Of a stretch of DNA of 64,000 nt, positions 1 through 9,769 are shown one piece after another. The position numbers were made by a program, and so were the translations under genes. Source of the stretch: Oscillospiraceae bacterium (lineage in GTDB: Bacteria; Bacillota; Clostridia; Oscillospirales; Ruminococcaceae); contig CADASU010000004.1 in NCBI GenBank assembly GCA_902790675.1, positions 62,001 through 126,000 of the forward strand, in the 5' to 3' direction. The notes beneath the pieces are model-generated. The model did no database searches and had not been told where the DNA came from. It worked only from the letters and a program-made list of their open reading frames with translations. The first letter of the stretch is position 1. Each line of letters opens with the position of its first letter.

Positions 1-32
1 TCTATTTTCATTAGGAGGGACGTAATAACTAT

Positions 33-1037
33 ATGGCTGTTTTAATAACTGGTGGAGCAGGTTTTATAGGCTCTCATACAGCAATAGAACTAATAAATTC
101 AGGAAAAGAAATAATAATTGTCGATAATTTATGCAATAGCAATATAAATACAATTGAAAATATTAAAAAAATTACTAACACGAATTCTATTCCTTTTTTT
201 GAATATGACTGTTGCTGTAAGAAAAATTTAACAAAAATTTTTGAAGAAAACGAAATAGAATCAGTAATCCATTTCGCTGGATTAAAAGCAGTTGGTGAAT
301 CTGTAGAAAAGCCACTTAAATATTATAGCAACAATCTTAAAAGTACATTAACACTTTGTGAAGTAATGAGCAAATTTAATTGCAACAAATTGGTGTTTAG
401 CTCTTCCGCTACTGTATATGGTTCTCCAAAAACAGTTCCAATAAAAGAAAATTTTCCTACATCAACAACAAATCCTTATGGAACTACTAAGCTCATGATT
501 GAAAATATTTTAAAAGATATTTGCCTTGCAAATCCGGATTTCAGCGTAGCTTGTTTAAGATATTTTAATCCAATAGGGGCCCACCGGAGCGGATTAATTG
601 GAGAAATTCCTAATGGAATACCAAATAATTTAATGCCATATATAACGCAAGTAGCAGTTGGCAAATTAAAAATTCTTTCTGTTTTTGGAAACGACTACCC
701 AACCCATGATGGAACAGGTGTTAGAGATTATATTCATGTTGTAGATTTGGCTAAAGGCCATCTTAATGCTTTAAAATATATCGAAAATCATAATGGATTT
801 GAAACGTTTAATCTCGGAACTGGTGTTGGATATTCTGTACTGGATATAATAAAAGCATTTGAACAAGTAAATAATATTAAAATTCCATACAAAATTGTTC
901 AGCGTCGCCCTGGAGATATTGCCGAGTGCTATGCAGATCCAACAAAATCACAAAAATTACTAAATTGGAAAGCAACTCTCTCCCTCGAAGATATGTGCCA
1001 TGATTCTTGGAACTTTGCAAAATTAGCATTTAATTAA
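33..1037 (+). CDS. galE: UDP-glucose 4-epimerase GalE
   Basis: Interconverts UDP-glucose and UDP-galactose in the cytoplasm, supplying galactose units for surface glycans. The 334-residue length is normal for the family. The NAD-binding glycine motif GGAGFIG is at residues 7-13, the catalytic Ser lies in SSSAT (123-127), and the YxxxK pair is Tyr149/Lys153. The ATG follows a strong AGGAGGG ribosome site at about 13-19. It is the only plus-strand gene of the polysaccharide region and converges on the glycosyltransferase gene across a shared terminator. The upstream promoter lies outside the window. Related 4-epimerases acting on UDP-GlcNAc cannot be excluded by motif alone. Confidence 0.93.
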   Translation: MAVLITGGAGFIGSHTAIELINSGKEIIIVDNLCNSNINTIENIKKITNTNSIPFFEYDCCCKKNLTKIFEENEIESVIHFAGLKAVGESVEKPLKYYSNNLKSTLTLCEVMSKFNCNKLVFSSSATVYGSPKTVPIKENFPTSTTNPYGTTKLMIENILKDICLANPDFSVACLRYFNPIGAHRSGLIGEIPNGIPNNLMPYITQVAVGKLKILSVFGNDYPTHDGTGVRDYIHVVDLAKGHLNALKYIENHNGFETFNLGTGVGYSVLDIIKAFEQVNNIKIPYKIVQRRPGDIAECYADPTKSQKLLNWKATLSLEDMCHDSWNFAKLAFN

Positions 1038-1040
1038 AAT

Positions 1041-1081
1041 AAAAAACAGTTTATTATTGATTATATAATAAACTGTTTTTT
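1041..1081. terminator. Bidirectional rho-independent terminator
   Basis: A perfect 17-bp inverted repeat (1041-1057 with 1065-1081) around a 7-nt loop has an A-run on its left arm and a T-run on its right. It can therefore stop transcription both from galE and from the converging glycosyltransferase operon. Confidence 0.9.
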
Positions 1082-1084
1082 ATT

Positions 1085-3724
1085 TTAATCTACTCTATCT
1101 GTTTTTACTTGAAAATCTTCAGAATCTAAAGAAAAATTAGGATTATAGTAAGGATCTCCTTTTTCGAAAACGTCATGCCATCTCTCTTTTAAAGCTTTAG
1201 CTTCGTTTGAAAATCTAAACGCTTTCTCAGATGTATCTTCATATCCTCTAGTTTTAGACTCATAATGATATAGTTTTGCATAAGGTGTAAATACCACCAA
1301 ATATCCAGCCTTTCTAACTCGTAAGCAAAAATCAACATCATTAAATGCTACTTTAAATATTTCATCCAAACCATGCATTTCTTTCCAAATATCAACTTTA
1401 GTCATTAAACAAGCACCCGTTACAGCGCTGACATTCTGGGCTATGCTCATTCTATGAATATATCCTCCACTGTTTTTAGGGAAGCCTTTATGAGCGTGCC
1501 CAGCAGTACCGCCTATGCCTACTATAACTCCAGCATGCTGCACTGTATCATCTTCATAATATAACTTTGCTCCAACTACACCAACATCATCGCGTTGAGC
1601 AAACATCAACATTTCTTCAATCCAATTAGGAGATATTATCTCAGTATCATTATTTAATAATAATAAATATTCACCGTTTGCAAATTCTGCTCCAAAATTA
1701 TTTATTTTAGAATAGTTGAAATCACCATCATAGCGCACAATCTGTATCCTAGAATCCTTTTTCTCAAGAACTTTATAATAATCTTCTGTTTTGCTTTCCA
1801 CGCTATTGTTTTCAATTATTATAATTTCAAAATTAGAATACGTAGATTTTTCTAATATAGACTTAATACATCTATCTAAATACACTATACTATCTTTATT
1901 AGGTATTAATATTGAAACCTTCGGATTTCCAATAATTTTATAATCTATCTTATAAGTAGACAATACGCTAGAATCTGTAACAGTTGCTTCTCTACCTATT
2001 CTTTGCAAATGATTCGAAATTGCTTTCTTCGCTGCCTCCATACAATATGGCTTAACACTAACATCACTAGCCACTGAAAGATCATGTGAGCGCCAAAAAT
2101 ACAATACTTTTGGAATGTGGACAATATTTTTAGCCTTTTCCGATAATCTTAAAACCATATCATAATCCTGACTACCACTACATTCATCAGAAAAATATCC
2201 AACCTTATTTTGAAGTTCACGAGAAAAAACTAAAAAATGACATATATAGTTATGTCCTAATAGCGTATCCGGAGAAAAATCAGGCTTAAAATGTATGAGT
2301 TCAACATTTTCTAAACTGCCTTTAAAAACCATCTCGTCAGTATATATAACATCTGCAGACTGCTCTTCCATTACTTTCATACACTCATAAAGCGCAGATG
2401 GATGGAGCAAATCATCATGATCCAATAAAGCTATATAATCGCCCTGAGCCATCTTTAAAGCAGCATTAGTGTTCCCAGAAATTCCCATATTAGATTCAAG
2501 TTTTTTATAAACTATTCTAGAATCTTTAGCTACATATTCTGCGCAGCACTTTTCAATATCACTATGCTCAGAGTCACTTCCATCAGCTAAACAAAGCTCC
2601 CAACCTGAATATGTTTGATTAATTACAGATTCTATCATTTCCTTTAAAAAATCAATATTAGTATTGTAGAGCGGAACAATTATTGAAAAAACTGTCTTCT
2701 TATCGAAAGAATGGTTTTTCTGAAAAGCTAATTCCCCATCTGATGGAACATTACTTTTCATATATAACGAATAGTCTCTAAAATTATGCAATCGATTTTT
2801 AAATTTATTCCATGTTGCTTTAAATCCAACTTTACAAACAGACTTTACACCTTTATTAACAAATTTCATTTTTCTTTTTATTTTTCCCCACAAAATTCTA
2901 ACATGCCTAGCAAACTTAAATGACCGTGAATTAACCGTATCATCATAATAGAAAAGCTTTTCTTTTAAGATTTCATGTTTCTTTTTCAAAACATCATATT
3001 TTTCAGACAAATTTCTTAAATAAACAAATTCCTCCGAATAATTTAAAATTTTATCGTTTAACAGATTGTTTTCACACATTAACTTTTGATTTGCATTTTT
3101 TATTGATGCAATATCTCTTTCATATTTTTTTACAACTGCAGTTAAATTATCTGACTTGCAATATAAATCCAAATGCCAATCATCAGAAAACAATCTACTA
3201 CCAGTATCTCTAAACTTTCCATTTTTTGCTAATAGCCCAGCAACATACTCACGAAATTTTATATATGATTCAACACTGTCTTCATTAGCAGAATAGGAAT
3301 CACCAATCAAAATATTATCTGAAACTTGGGATATATTATTCAACGCAATTGCAACATCTTCATAACCCATACAGTCTAAAATTCGATTACAAACAACTAA
3401 ATCAAATTTATTGGGCAATTCTTGCGGCAATTTATCTGTAATAGACATATTAAAACAATATTCTTTAATTTCTGGCTCAACATTAAAAATAGCATATTCA
3501 GAAATATCAATGCCAAATGCCTCAACTCCTAAACGTCTTAAGGCTGAAACTAAATAACCCATTGCACATCCACAATCCAAAACAGCTTTTGGATTAAATT
3601 TATCAACAATATTTTTGGCTAATTTATCAAAATATTCTCTAATTTCACTAGAATTAGAATAATCCACTACATCGAAATTGAAATAATAATGATCAAAATA
3701 TTTTTTATCATATAATTCGCTCAT
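1085..3724 (-). CDS. Fused methyltransferase / coiled coil / double GT2 glycosyltransferase
   Basis: An 879-residue multidomain enzyme for surface polysaccharide. Residues about 30-190 form a SAM-dependent methyltransferase (motif I VLDCGCAMGYL at 48-58). Residues about 198-262 are a predicted coiled coil, followed by a basic linker. Two family-2 glycosyltransferase domains come next: the first starts at about 347 with DHDD at 436-439, the second starts at about 603 with NNDTE at 692-696. The order resembles the trifunctional rhamnan enzyme WsaE of Geobacillus, and the methyltransferase plus coiled coil recalls the WbdD chain terminator. It is the last gene of the rhamnose/exporter operon, so a role in extending and methyl-capping a rhamnose-containing chain is inferred. 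Acceptors and linkages cannot be read from sequence. Confidence 0.8.
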   Translation of the reverse strand: MSELYDKKYFDHYYFNFDVVDYSNSSEIREYFDKLAKNIVDKFNPKAVLDCGCAMGYLVSALRRLGVEAFGIDISEYAIFNVEPEIKEYCFNMSITDKLPQELPNKFDLVVCNRILDCMGYEDVAIALNNISQVSDNILIGDSYSANEDSVESYIKFREYVAGLLAKNGKFRDTGSRLFSDDWHLDLYCKSDNLTAVVKKYERDIASIKNANQKLMCENNLLNDKILNYSEEFVYLRNLSEKYDVLKKKHEILKEKLFYYDDTVNSRSFKFARHVRILWGKIKRKMKFVNKGVKSVCKVGFKATWNKFKNRLHNFRDYSLYMKSNVPSDGELAFQKNHSFDKKTVFSIIVPLYNTNIDFLKEMIESVINQTYSGWELCLADGSDSEHSDIEKCCAEYVAKDSRIVYKKLESNMGISGNTNAALKMAQGDYIALLDHDDLLHPSALYECMKVMEEQSADVIYTDEMVFKGSLENVELIHFKPDFSPDTLLGHNYICHFLVFSRELQNKVGYFSDECSGSQDYDMVLRLSEKAKNIVHIPKVLYFWRSHDLSVASDVSVKPYCMEAAKKAISNHLQRIGREATVTDSSVLSTYKIDYKIIGNPKVSILIPNKDSIVYLDRCIKSILEKSTYSNFEIIIIENNSVESKTEDYYKVLEKKDSRIQIVRYDGDFNYSKINNFGAEFANGEYLLLLNNDTEIISPNWIEEMLMFAQRDDVGVVGAKLYYEDDTVQHAGVIVGIGGTAGHAHKGFPKNSGGYIHRMSIAQNVSAVTGACLMTKVDIWKEMHGLDEIFKVAFNDVDFCLRVRKAGYLVVFTPYAKLYHYESKTRGYEDTSEKAFRFSNEAKALKERWHDVFEKGDPYYNPNFSLDSEDFQVKTDRVD

Positions 3725-3741
3725 TGAAAATACCCCCCTCT

Positions 3742-4485
3742 TTAACTGTTTTTATATGATTCGCAAACCTCTTTAACCCCGCCAAGCATTTTTATCTTTC
3801 CTTTTTCAAGCCACATAACTTTATTACACAAAGATTGTATCTGTTCTATGTCATGAGAAACTAAAACAATAGTTGTTCCATTTTTCATCATTTGCTCTAT
3901 ACGTCTATTGCACTTTTCCTGAAAATGAAAATCTCCAACAGACAATATCTCATCAACAATTAAAATATCTGGCTGAACTATGGTAGCTATAGCGAACGCA
4001 ATTCTGGCAACCATTCCCGAAGAATAATTTTTCATAGGAACATCTAAAAACTCTCTCATTTCTGAAAATTCTACTATTTCATCAAATTTTTCATCAATTA
4101 ACTTTTTAGAATATCCCAAAACAGCCCCATTTAAATATATATTTTCACGTGCAGTAAGCTCCATATCAAATCCAGCACCAAGTTCAATTAACGGCGCTAC
4201 AGAACCGCTAACAACAACACTGCCCATTGTTGGCTTCAATATTCCAGAAATAATTTTGAGTGTTGTGCTTTTGCCACATCCATTAAGTCCAACTATTCCA
4301 AATACATCGCCCTGCTCAATGCTAAAGCTTATATTATCAATAGCAACATATTTTTTAAAAAACAGCTGTCTTTTTAACAATTTTATAAAATATTCTTTAA
4401 GACTATCTAATTTTTCGCTGCTCATGTTAAAATGCATTGAGACGTTTTCTACTTGAACAACTTTTTTTTTATTATTGACTTTCAT
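3742..4485 (-). CDS. Polysaccharide ABC exporter, ATP-binding subunit (Wzt/TagH type)
   Basis: ATPase that powers export of lipid-linked polysaccharide across the membrane with the adjacent permease. Walker A (GLNGCGKS), the signature segment YSSGM and Walker B (ILIVDEIL) are all present. At 247 residues it is only the nucleotide-binding domain. The C-terminal carbohydrate-binding domain found in Wzt proteins that recognise a modified chain end is absent. It lies between the permease and the methyltransferase-glycosyltransferase gene in one operon. A teichoic-acid exporter would look the same, but the rhamnose genes favour a rhamnan or similar glycan. Confidence 0.88.
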   Translation of the reverse strand: MKVNNKKKVVQVENVSMHFNMSSEKLDSLKEYFIKLLKRQLFFKKYVAIDNISFSIEQGDVFGIVGLNGCGKSTTLKIISGILKPTMGSVVVSGSVAPLIELGAGFDMELTARENIYLNGAVLGYSKKLIDEKFDEIVEFSEMREFLDVPMKNYSSGMVARIAFAIATIVQPDILIVDEILSVGDFHFQEKCNRRIEQMMKNGTTIVLVSHDIEQIQSLCNKVMWLEKGKIKMLGGVKEVCESYKNS

Positions 4486-4515
4486 AATATTTTTAATTCC
4501 TTCCCTATAAAACAG

Positions 4516-5316
4516 CTATATGTGAAGTATAAAACGATCTTGAAATATTCTAAATATTAACATCCCAAGCAACAAAGTCGCACTACAAATGCAAAAACTA
4601 ATTAAAAAATGATCCATACTTGGAAAAATTCCACATATCATTAAATTTCTAAAATCATCAACAAAGTAAAATAAAGGATTTAACTTAACGACCCATTCAA
4701 GACCATGATCACGCAAAAGATCTATTGAGTATATTAAAGGAGTGAAATACATCCAAAGTGTAATTAAAACACCCCAAATATGTGTAATATCTCTAAAAAA
4801 CACACTAAGTGCCGAAAGAATTAAGCCAACACCAACAGAAAACACAAATATAAATATTATAGGAATAAAAATCAAAAAAACAGTTAAATGTAACTTTACT
4901 TCACCAGTTATTACATAAAATAAAATAACACCCATCATAGCTATTAAAGAAAATAACATGTTTATAAAAGAAAATGAACACTTCTCTAAAACAAAAATAT
5001 ACTTCGGAATATACACTTTTTTTATTAGAGGTGCATTTCCAATAATGGAAGACATTGAACTCGAAGAAGCTTCATTAAAAAAATTAAACAATGTTGCTCC
5101 CGTTATATAATAAACCGCAAACGGCATACCTATAGGCTGTTGTCGCAATATTATAGCAAACACTGAGGTCAAAACAAGCATTATTAAAAGTGGATTTAAC
5201 ATACTCCAAAGTATTCCTAAAAAAGATCTTCTATATTTCAGTTTAAAATCTCGGCTAGTTAGTCCAACAAGTAGTGGAATAAATTTTACAAAATCTCGCC
5301 AATACGCCTTCAACAA
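4516..5316 (-). CDS. Polysaccharide ABC exporter, permease subunit (Wzm/TagG type)
   Basis: A 266-residue integral membrane permease of the ABC-2 family with about six hydrophobic segments. The N-terminal segment SRDFKLKYRRSFLGILW is typical of Wzm/TagG-type exporters. It partners the ATPase encoded 30 bp downstream and should export a preassembled glycan. It sits directly after rfbC in the operon. The family and partner are clear; the substrate is inferred from the neighbouring rhamnose genes. Confidence 0.9.
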   Translation of the reverse strand: MLKAYWRDFVKFIPLLVGLTSRDFKLKYRRSFLGILWSMLNPLLIMLVLTSVFAIILRQQPIGMPFAVYYITGATLFNFFNEASSSSMSSIIGNAPLIKKVYIPKYIFVLEKCSFSFINMLFSLIAMMGVILFYVITGEVKLHLTVFLIFIPIIFIFVFSVGVGLILSALSVFFRDITHIWGVLITLWMYFTPLIYSIDLLRDHGLEWVVKLNPLFYFVDDFRNLMICGIFPSMDHFLISFCICSATLLLGMLIFRIFQDRFILHI

Positions 5317-5355
5317 AATAATTTCAACTCCTTAATAAAAAACACAAATACAAAT

Positions 5356-5907
5356 CTAAAACTCTATATCATCCAATAATGGATTTTTCTTATCTTTATC
5401 TGAAAGTAAAGGCTCTGTTCCTTCAATTATTGGCCAATCTATTCCTATTTTAGGATCATTCCAAAACAAAGCACCCTCATCTTCCGGATGATATAAATTC
5501 GTAACCTGATATTCAAATCTTGCAATATCAGTTAAAACATAAAATCCATGCGCAAAACCCTCTGGAACATAAAATTCACGAAAGTTTGACTCAGATAAAT
5601 TTACTCCATACCATTTGCCAAACGTTTTTGAACCTGGTCTCAAATCAACAGCAACATCAAAAACTTCGCCTTCAATGCAGCGCACTAATTTACCCTGTGG
5701 AAACTTTTTTTGAAAATGCAGCCCTCTCAAAACGCCTTTAGTAGACTTAGACTCATTAGTTTGAACAAATTTCATATCTAGGCCTGCTTTTGTAAAGTCT
5801 TCCCTATTATAAGTTTCCATAAAATAGCCTCTAGAATCGCCAAAAGGTTCGATATCTATTACAGTTAATCCTTCTATTCCTGTTTCCTTAAATTTAAATC
5901 TTCCCAA
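5356..5907 (-). CDS. rfbC: dTDP-4-dehydrorhamnose 3,5-epimerase RfbC
   Basis: Third enzyme of dTDP-L-rhamnose synthesis, a cupin-fold epimerase. The catalytic-region motif LRGLHFQ, the segment FGDSRGYFMETYN and the C-terminal DPKIGIDWP are all typical. The open frame extends to an ATG at 5967, but that start would overlap rfbB by 44 bp and adds 20 residues unlike the family. A TTG at 5907, preceded by AGAGGAG about 11 nt upstream, gives an N-terminus GRFKFKETGIEGL matching clostridial RfbC and leaves a 16-bp gap after rfbB, so it is chosen here. The product is about 183 residues, the normal family size. Confidence 0.92.
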   Translation of the reverse strand: MGRFKFKETGIEGLTVIDIEPFGDSRGYFMETYNREDFTKAGLDMKFVQTNESKSTKGVLRGLHFQKKFPQGKLVRCIEGEVFDVAVDLRPGSKTFGKWYGVNLSESNFREFYVPEGFAHGFYVLTDIARFEYQVTNLYHPEDEGALFWNDPKIGIDWPIIEGTEPLLSDKDKKNPLLDDIEF

Positions 5908-5923
5908 CTCAAAAACAACTCCT

Positions 5924-6982
5924 CTACTTTTTTGAATACATTTTTTCGTAATATTTTTGATATTCACCAGAAGTTACATTTTTCATCCAATCCATATTGT
6001 CAAGATACCATTTTATGGTTTTTTGAATTCCAACTTCAAATGTGGTTTCAGGATACCAGCCTAAATCTTCCTTTATCTTATCGGGAGCAATGCCATAACG
6101 TCTATCATGGCCTTTTCTATCCTCAACATGTTTAATTAAATGTTTATCAACACTATCATCAACATTGTTTTTTATGTAATCAATAATGGTTTCAACAATT
6201 TTAACATTTGGCCTTTCATTGTGGCCACCAATGTTATAAACTTCTCCTATTTTTCCATCTCTTATTACCATATCAATGGCCTTGCAATGGTCCTCAACAA
6301 AAAGCCAATCTCTAATTTGCATTCCATCTCCATATACCGGCAAAGATTTATGTGATAAAGCATTATTTATCATAAGTGGAATTAATTTCTCGGGAAATTG
6401 AAAAGGCCCATAATTATTAGAACATCTTGTTATATTCATAGGAAATTTATATGTATCAAAATATGCTTTAACAACCAAATCAGCTGACGCTTTAGATGAA
6501 GAATAAGGGCTATGAGGATCGAGAGGAGTTGTTTCTAAGAAATATCCATCCGGACCCAAAGAACCATAAACCTCATCTGTTGAAATTTGCAAATATTTAA
6601 CACCATTTCTGTAAACATCATCTCCAACCGACCAAGCTTTTTTAGCTGCACAAAGAAGATTTAATGTTCCTAAAACATTGGTTTTAACAAATATTTCCGG
6701 ATTTTCAATACTACGATCAACATGGCTCTCTGCCGCAAAATTAACAACATAGTCTATATCATTATTTTCAAAAATTTCGTTAATAGCATTTTTATCACAT
6801 ATATCTGCTTGAATAAATTTATAGTTAGGATTATTTTCAACAGATTTTAAATTTTCTAAATTTCCAGCATAAGTTAAACTATCTATGTTTATAATTTTCA
6901 CATCATCATACTTATTAAGCATATATATAACAAAATTAGAGCCAATAAACCCTGCTCCTCCGGTAACCAAATAGGTTTTCAT
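5924..6982 (-). CDS. rfbB: dTDP-glucose 4,6-dehydratase RfbB
   Basis: Second enzyme of the dTDP-L-rhamnose pathway: an NAD-dependent extended SDR that converts dTDP-glucose to dTDP-4-keto-6-deoxyglucose. The 352-residue protein has the glycine motif TGGAGFIGSN at the N-terminus, the family segment STDEVYGSL, and YSSSK carrying the Tyr and Lys of the active site. The NYGPFQFPEKLIPLMI stretch is diagnostic of RmlB. It lies between rfbD and rfbC in the complete four-gene rhamnose set. Confidence 0.95.
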   Translation of the reverse strand: MKTYLVTGGAGFIGSNFVIYMLNKYDDVKIINIDSLTYAGNLENLKSVENNPNYKFIQADICDKNAINEIFENNDIDYVVNFAAESHVDRSIENPEIFVKTNVLGTLNLLCAAKKAWSVGDDVYRNGVKYLQISTDEVYGSLGPDGYFLETTPLDPHSPYSSSKASADLVVKAYFDTYKFPMNITRCSNNYGPFQFPEKLIPLMINNALSHKSLPVYGDGMQIRDWLFVEDHCKAIDMVIRDGKIGEVYNIGGHNERPNVKIVETIIDYIKNNVDDSVDKHLIKHVEDRKGHDRRYGIAPDKIKEDLGWYPETTFEVGIQKTIKWYLDNMDWMKNVTSGEYQKYYEKMYSKK

Positions 6983-7037
6983 GTTTTACATCCTTCCAAA
7001 CTTAAAATAATAAAAAGCAAATAAATTAATACGTATA

Positions 7038-7925
7038 TCAAATTTTAACATTTTTAGCATATTCTTTTATTGCATCTTGCCAATGTCTAAATTCATCTCC
7101 AACAGTTAATCTTAACATAAAATTATCCAAAGAAGAATACTGTGGCCTTTTTGCCGGTCTAGGAAACTCTTCAGTGGAACACGGCTCAACCGTTGCTTTT
7201 ATATTAAAACATTTAACTATTTCACACGCAAAATCATACCAAGAACATTCTCCAGCCCCCGTGCAGTGGTATGTTCCATATTCATCAGTAATAATCAACT
7301 TACAAATGTGCCAAGCAAGGTCTACAGCATTAGTAGGATTTCCGATTTGATCGTTAACTACTTTCAAAAATCCCTTTTCTCTAGCAATTTTAACTATTGT
7401 TTTTACAAAATTATTTCCTTGATAGCCATATAGCCAAGCTGTTCTCGTAATAAACCATCTATTGCAAAGTTCTCGAACATACCTTTCACCTAAATTTTTA
7501 CTTGCCCCATACACACTGCTAGGATTCGCATCGTCAGATTCAATATAAGGTGAACTGCCTAGCCCATCAAAAACATAGTCAGTAGAAACTTGCAAAATTT
7601 TTGAGCCGGTTTTTTCACAAGCAATAGCCAAATTTCTCGGCCCAATCGCATTCGCTTTAAACGCACCTTCAATGTTAGTTTCACAACCATCAACATTTGT
7701 CATAGCCGCACAATTAATCACAGCATATGGCCTATTATTACTAACAAATTCAATTGTTTTATCTAAATCACTTATATCTAAATCATTTATATCAATACCA
7801 ATAACATTACAATTATCATAAAAAGAGTTTAGCAGGCCGAGTTCCGACTTTCCACTAGTCATAATATTTATAATTTCCGAGCCTAATTGACCATTAGCAC
7901 CTGTTACTATTATGTTATTCACCAA
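7038..7925 (-). CDS. rfbD: dTDP-4-dehydrorhamnose reductase RfbD
   Basis: Final step of dTDP-L-rhamnose synthesis, reducing the 4-keto group with NAD(P)H. The 295-residue SDR carries GANGQLGSE near the N-terminus, STDYVFDG, and the active-site YGASK. RTAWLYG and FVKTIVKIAREK are family-typical. It is encoded 11 bp after rfbA and upstream of rfbB in the same operon. All four rhamnose genes are present and intact, so the cell should make activated rhamnose. Confidence 0.94.
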   Translation of the reverse strand: MVNNIIVTGANGQLGSEIINIMTSGKSELGLLNSFYDNCNVIGIDINDLDISDLDKTIEFVSNNRPYAVINCAAMTNVDGCETNIEGAFKANAIGPRNLAIACEKTGSKILQVSTDYVFDGLGSSPYIESDDANPSSVYGASKNLGERYVRELCNRWFITRTAWLYGYQGNNFVKTIVKIAREKGFLKVVNDQIGNPTNAVDLAWHICKLIITDEYGTYHCTGAGECSWYDFACEIVKCFNIKATVEPCSTEEFPRPAKRPQYSSLDNFMLRLTVGDEFRHWQDAIKEYAKNVKI

Positions 7926-7936
7926 AACACCACCTT

Positions 7937-8815
7937 TTACAGATTAATTTTTCCATTAGCAATTTCAATTAAATACTTTCCATAATCATTTTTACTCATA
8001 GATTTACCCATTTGTAATAGCTGTTCTTTTGTGATAAATCCATTAGCATACGCTATTTCCTCCAAGCAAGCAACAAAAAGTCCTTGTCTTGTTTGAACCG
8101 TTTCTATAAAATTGGCAGCTTCCAACATAGCTTTGTGTGTTCCAGTATCTAACCACGCCATTCCTCTACCAAGCAGTTCAACTTTTAGCTTTCCTTCGCT
8201 CAAATAAGCATTATTAACAGAAGTTATCTCCAGTTCTCCTCTAGCGGACGGAATAACATTTTTGGCTATATCCACAACGTTATTATCGTAAAAATATAAG
8301 CCAGGAACAGCATAACTCGATTTAGGATTTTTAGGCTTTTCCTCAATTCCTACAACAACTCCATCATCATTAAAATCAACAACACCAAAATCACTAGGAT
8401 TGCTCACATGATATCCAAATATGGTAGCCCCATCTTTTCTAGAAGTCGCACGCTTTAATGAATCAGAAAATTTATTGCCATAAAATATATTATCGCCTAA
8501 AACAAGACAAACATTATCATTACCAATAAAATCTGCGCCCAATATAAAAGCTTCAGCAAGCCCCCTCGGCTCATTTTGCACAGCATAAGAAAAATTCAAG
8601 CCAATATGTTTTCCATCGCCAAACAGATCCTTAAAAAAGCCAATATCTCGCGGAGTTGATATAATTAAAATATCTCTTATTCCAGCCAGCATAAGTGTAG
8701 ATACTGGATAATAAATCATAGGCTTGTCGTAAACTGTTAGCATTTGCTTCGAACAAGCTCTAGTAGATGGATATAATCTAGTTCCAGCTCCTCCGGCCAA
8801 AACAATTCCTTTCAT
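7937..8815 (-). CDS. rfbA: Glucose-1-phosphate thymidylyltransferase RfbA
   Basis: Condenses dTTP with glucose-1-phosphate to dTDP-glucose, the entry step of the rhamnose pathway. The nucleotidyltransferase signature [17 protein letters not shown] is at the N-terminus and [15 protein letters not shown] follows. [10 protein letters not shown] and the C-terminal WLDTGTH segment complete the RmlA pattern. The 292-residue length is normal. It is the first of the four rhamnose genes in transcription order and follows two glycosyltransferase genes. Confidence 0.95.
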   Translation of the reverse strand: MKGIVLAGGAGTRLYPSTRACSKQMLTVYDKPMIYYPVSTLMLAGIRDILIISTPRDIGFFKDLFGDGKHIGLNFSYAVQNEPRGLAEAFILGADFIGNDNVCLVLGDNIFYGNKFSDSLKRATSRKDGATIFGYHVSNPSDFGVVDFNDDGVVVGIEEKPKNPKSSYAVPGLYFYDNNVVDIAKNVIPSARGELEITSVNNAYLSEGKLKVELLGRGMAWLDTGTHKAMLEAANFIETVQTRQGLFVACLEEIAYANGFITKEQLLQMGKSMSKNDYGKYLIEIANGKINL

Positions 8816-8845
8816 TTAAAAACGCACCTCACATCAAAATAAAAA

Positions 8846-9769
8846 TCATACATATATGATCTGCCCTAATTTTCTAGCAAACCCACATTTTAAAAAACCT
8901 CCAGAAAATAGTCTGTATATTCTCGTAATTTTATTGCCACAAGAAACCATTAAATAATTTTTTAAAATATTTTTCTGCTCTAAAGACAAATCACCAGAAT
9001 ATCTATTTAAAAAAGCTTCACACTGAGAATAAGTTGCAGCCATTGAAGTCTTTATCTCACTGCGATGTAAAAACTTATTACACAAAAATAAAAGGCTCGC
9101 AACATCTTTCGAACCAACCTGATTGGATTCATGCTGTCTATATAGCATTGTAGATTTGTTAACAAGGCCAATTTTCCCAAACGCTGCAGCAATCAAAGCA
9201 ACCCACCAGTCATGCATTATAACACTTAAAGGAACATTACAACACATAGAAACCAGCTTTTTATTTAACATCACAGTACACCCTGTTACACTGTTCTGAA
9301 CAATAAGCTCAGTTAATGTTTTAGCACTCCCGTTAAGCTTCTGATAGCGAAACATAGAATTAGATATAACATTTAAATTAGAGTCAACCACTGTTAAATC
9401 TGTATGCACCAATACCGGCAGATTTTCATTGCCACTCTCTAATTTTTTCATGGCAACCAAAGTTAAATTTATCTTATTGTTCAACCATACATCATCTTGA
9501 TCACAAAACATAGCATATTTTGATGTAGACATTTTTAACAATTCAAAAAAATTCAACGCCGGATTTCCAGCATTTTTATTATTTCGGCGAAATTCAATCT
9601 TGCTAGGATATTTGCTTTGATATTCCATAATTATTGAACAAGTCTTATCTGTCGAGCAATCATCAATAATTATAATTTTCCAATCCTCATAGGTTTGATA
9701 AAAAATAGAATTTAACTGCTCTCGCAAATATTTTTCACCGTTGTAAGTCGCCAATAAAATATCAACCAT
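8846..9769 (-). CDS. Family-2 glycosyltransferase, rhamnosyltransferase-like
   Basis: A 307-residue cytoplasmic GT-A glycosyltransferase. The N-terminal ILLATYNGEKYLREQLNSI and the DQDDVW metal/nucleotide motif are characteristic of the RgpB/RgpF-like group that often uses dTDP-rhamnose. Its start overlaps the end of the upstream glycosyltransferase gene by 8 bp, indicating translational coupling, and rfbA follows. Transfer of rhamnose to a growing surface glycan is inferred from context; the exact sugar and linkage are unknown. Confidence 0.85.
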   Translation of the reverse strand: MVDILLATYNGEKYLREQLNSIFYQTYEDWKIIIIDDCSTDKTCSIIMEYQSKYPSKIEFRRNNKNAGNPALNFFELLKMSTSKYAMFCDQDDVWLNNKINLTLVAMKKLESGNENLPVLVHTDLTVVDSNLNVISNSMFRYQKLNGSAKTLTELIVQNSVTGCTVMLNKKLVSMCCNVPLSVIMHDWWVALIAAAFGKIGLVNKSTMLYRQHESNQVGSKDVASLLFLCNKFLHRSEIKTSMAATYSQCEAFLNRYSGDLSLEQKNILKNYLMVSCGNKITRIYRLFSGGFLKCGFARKLGQIIYV

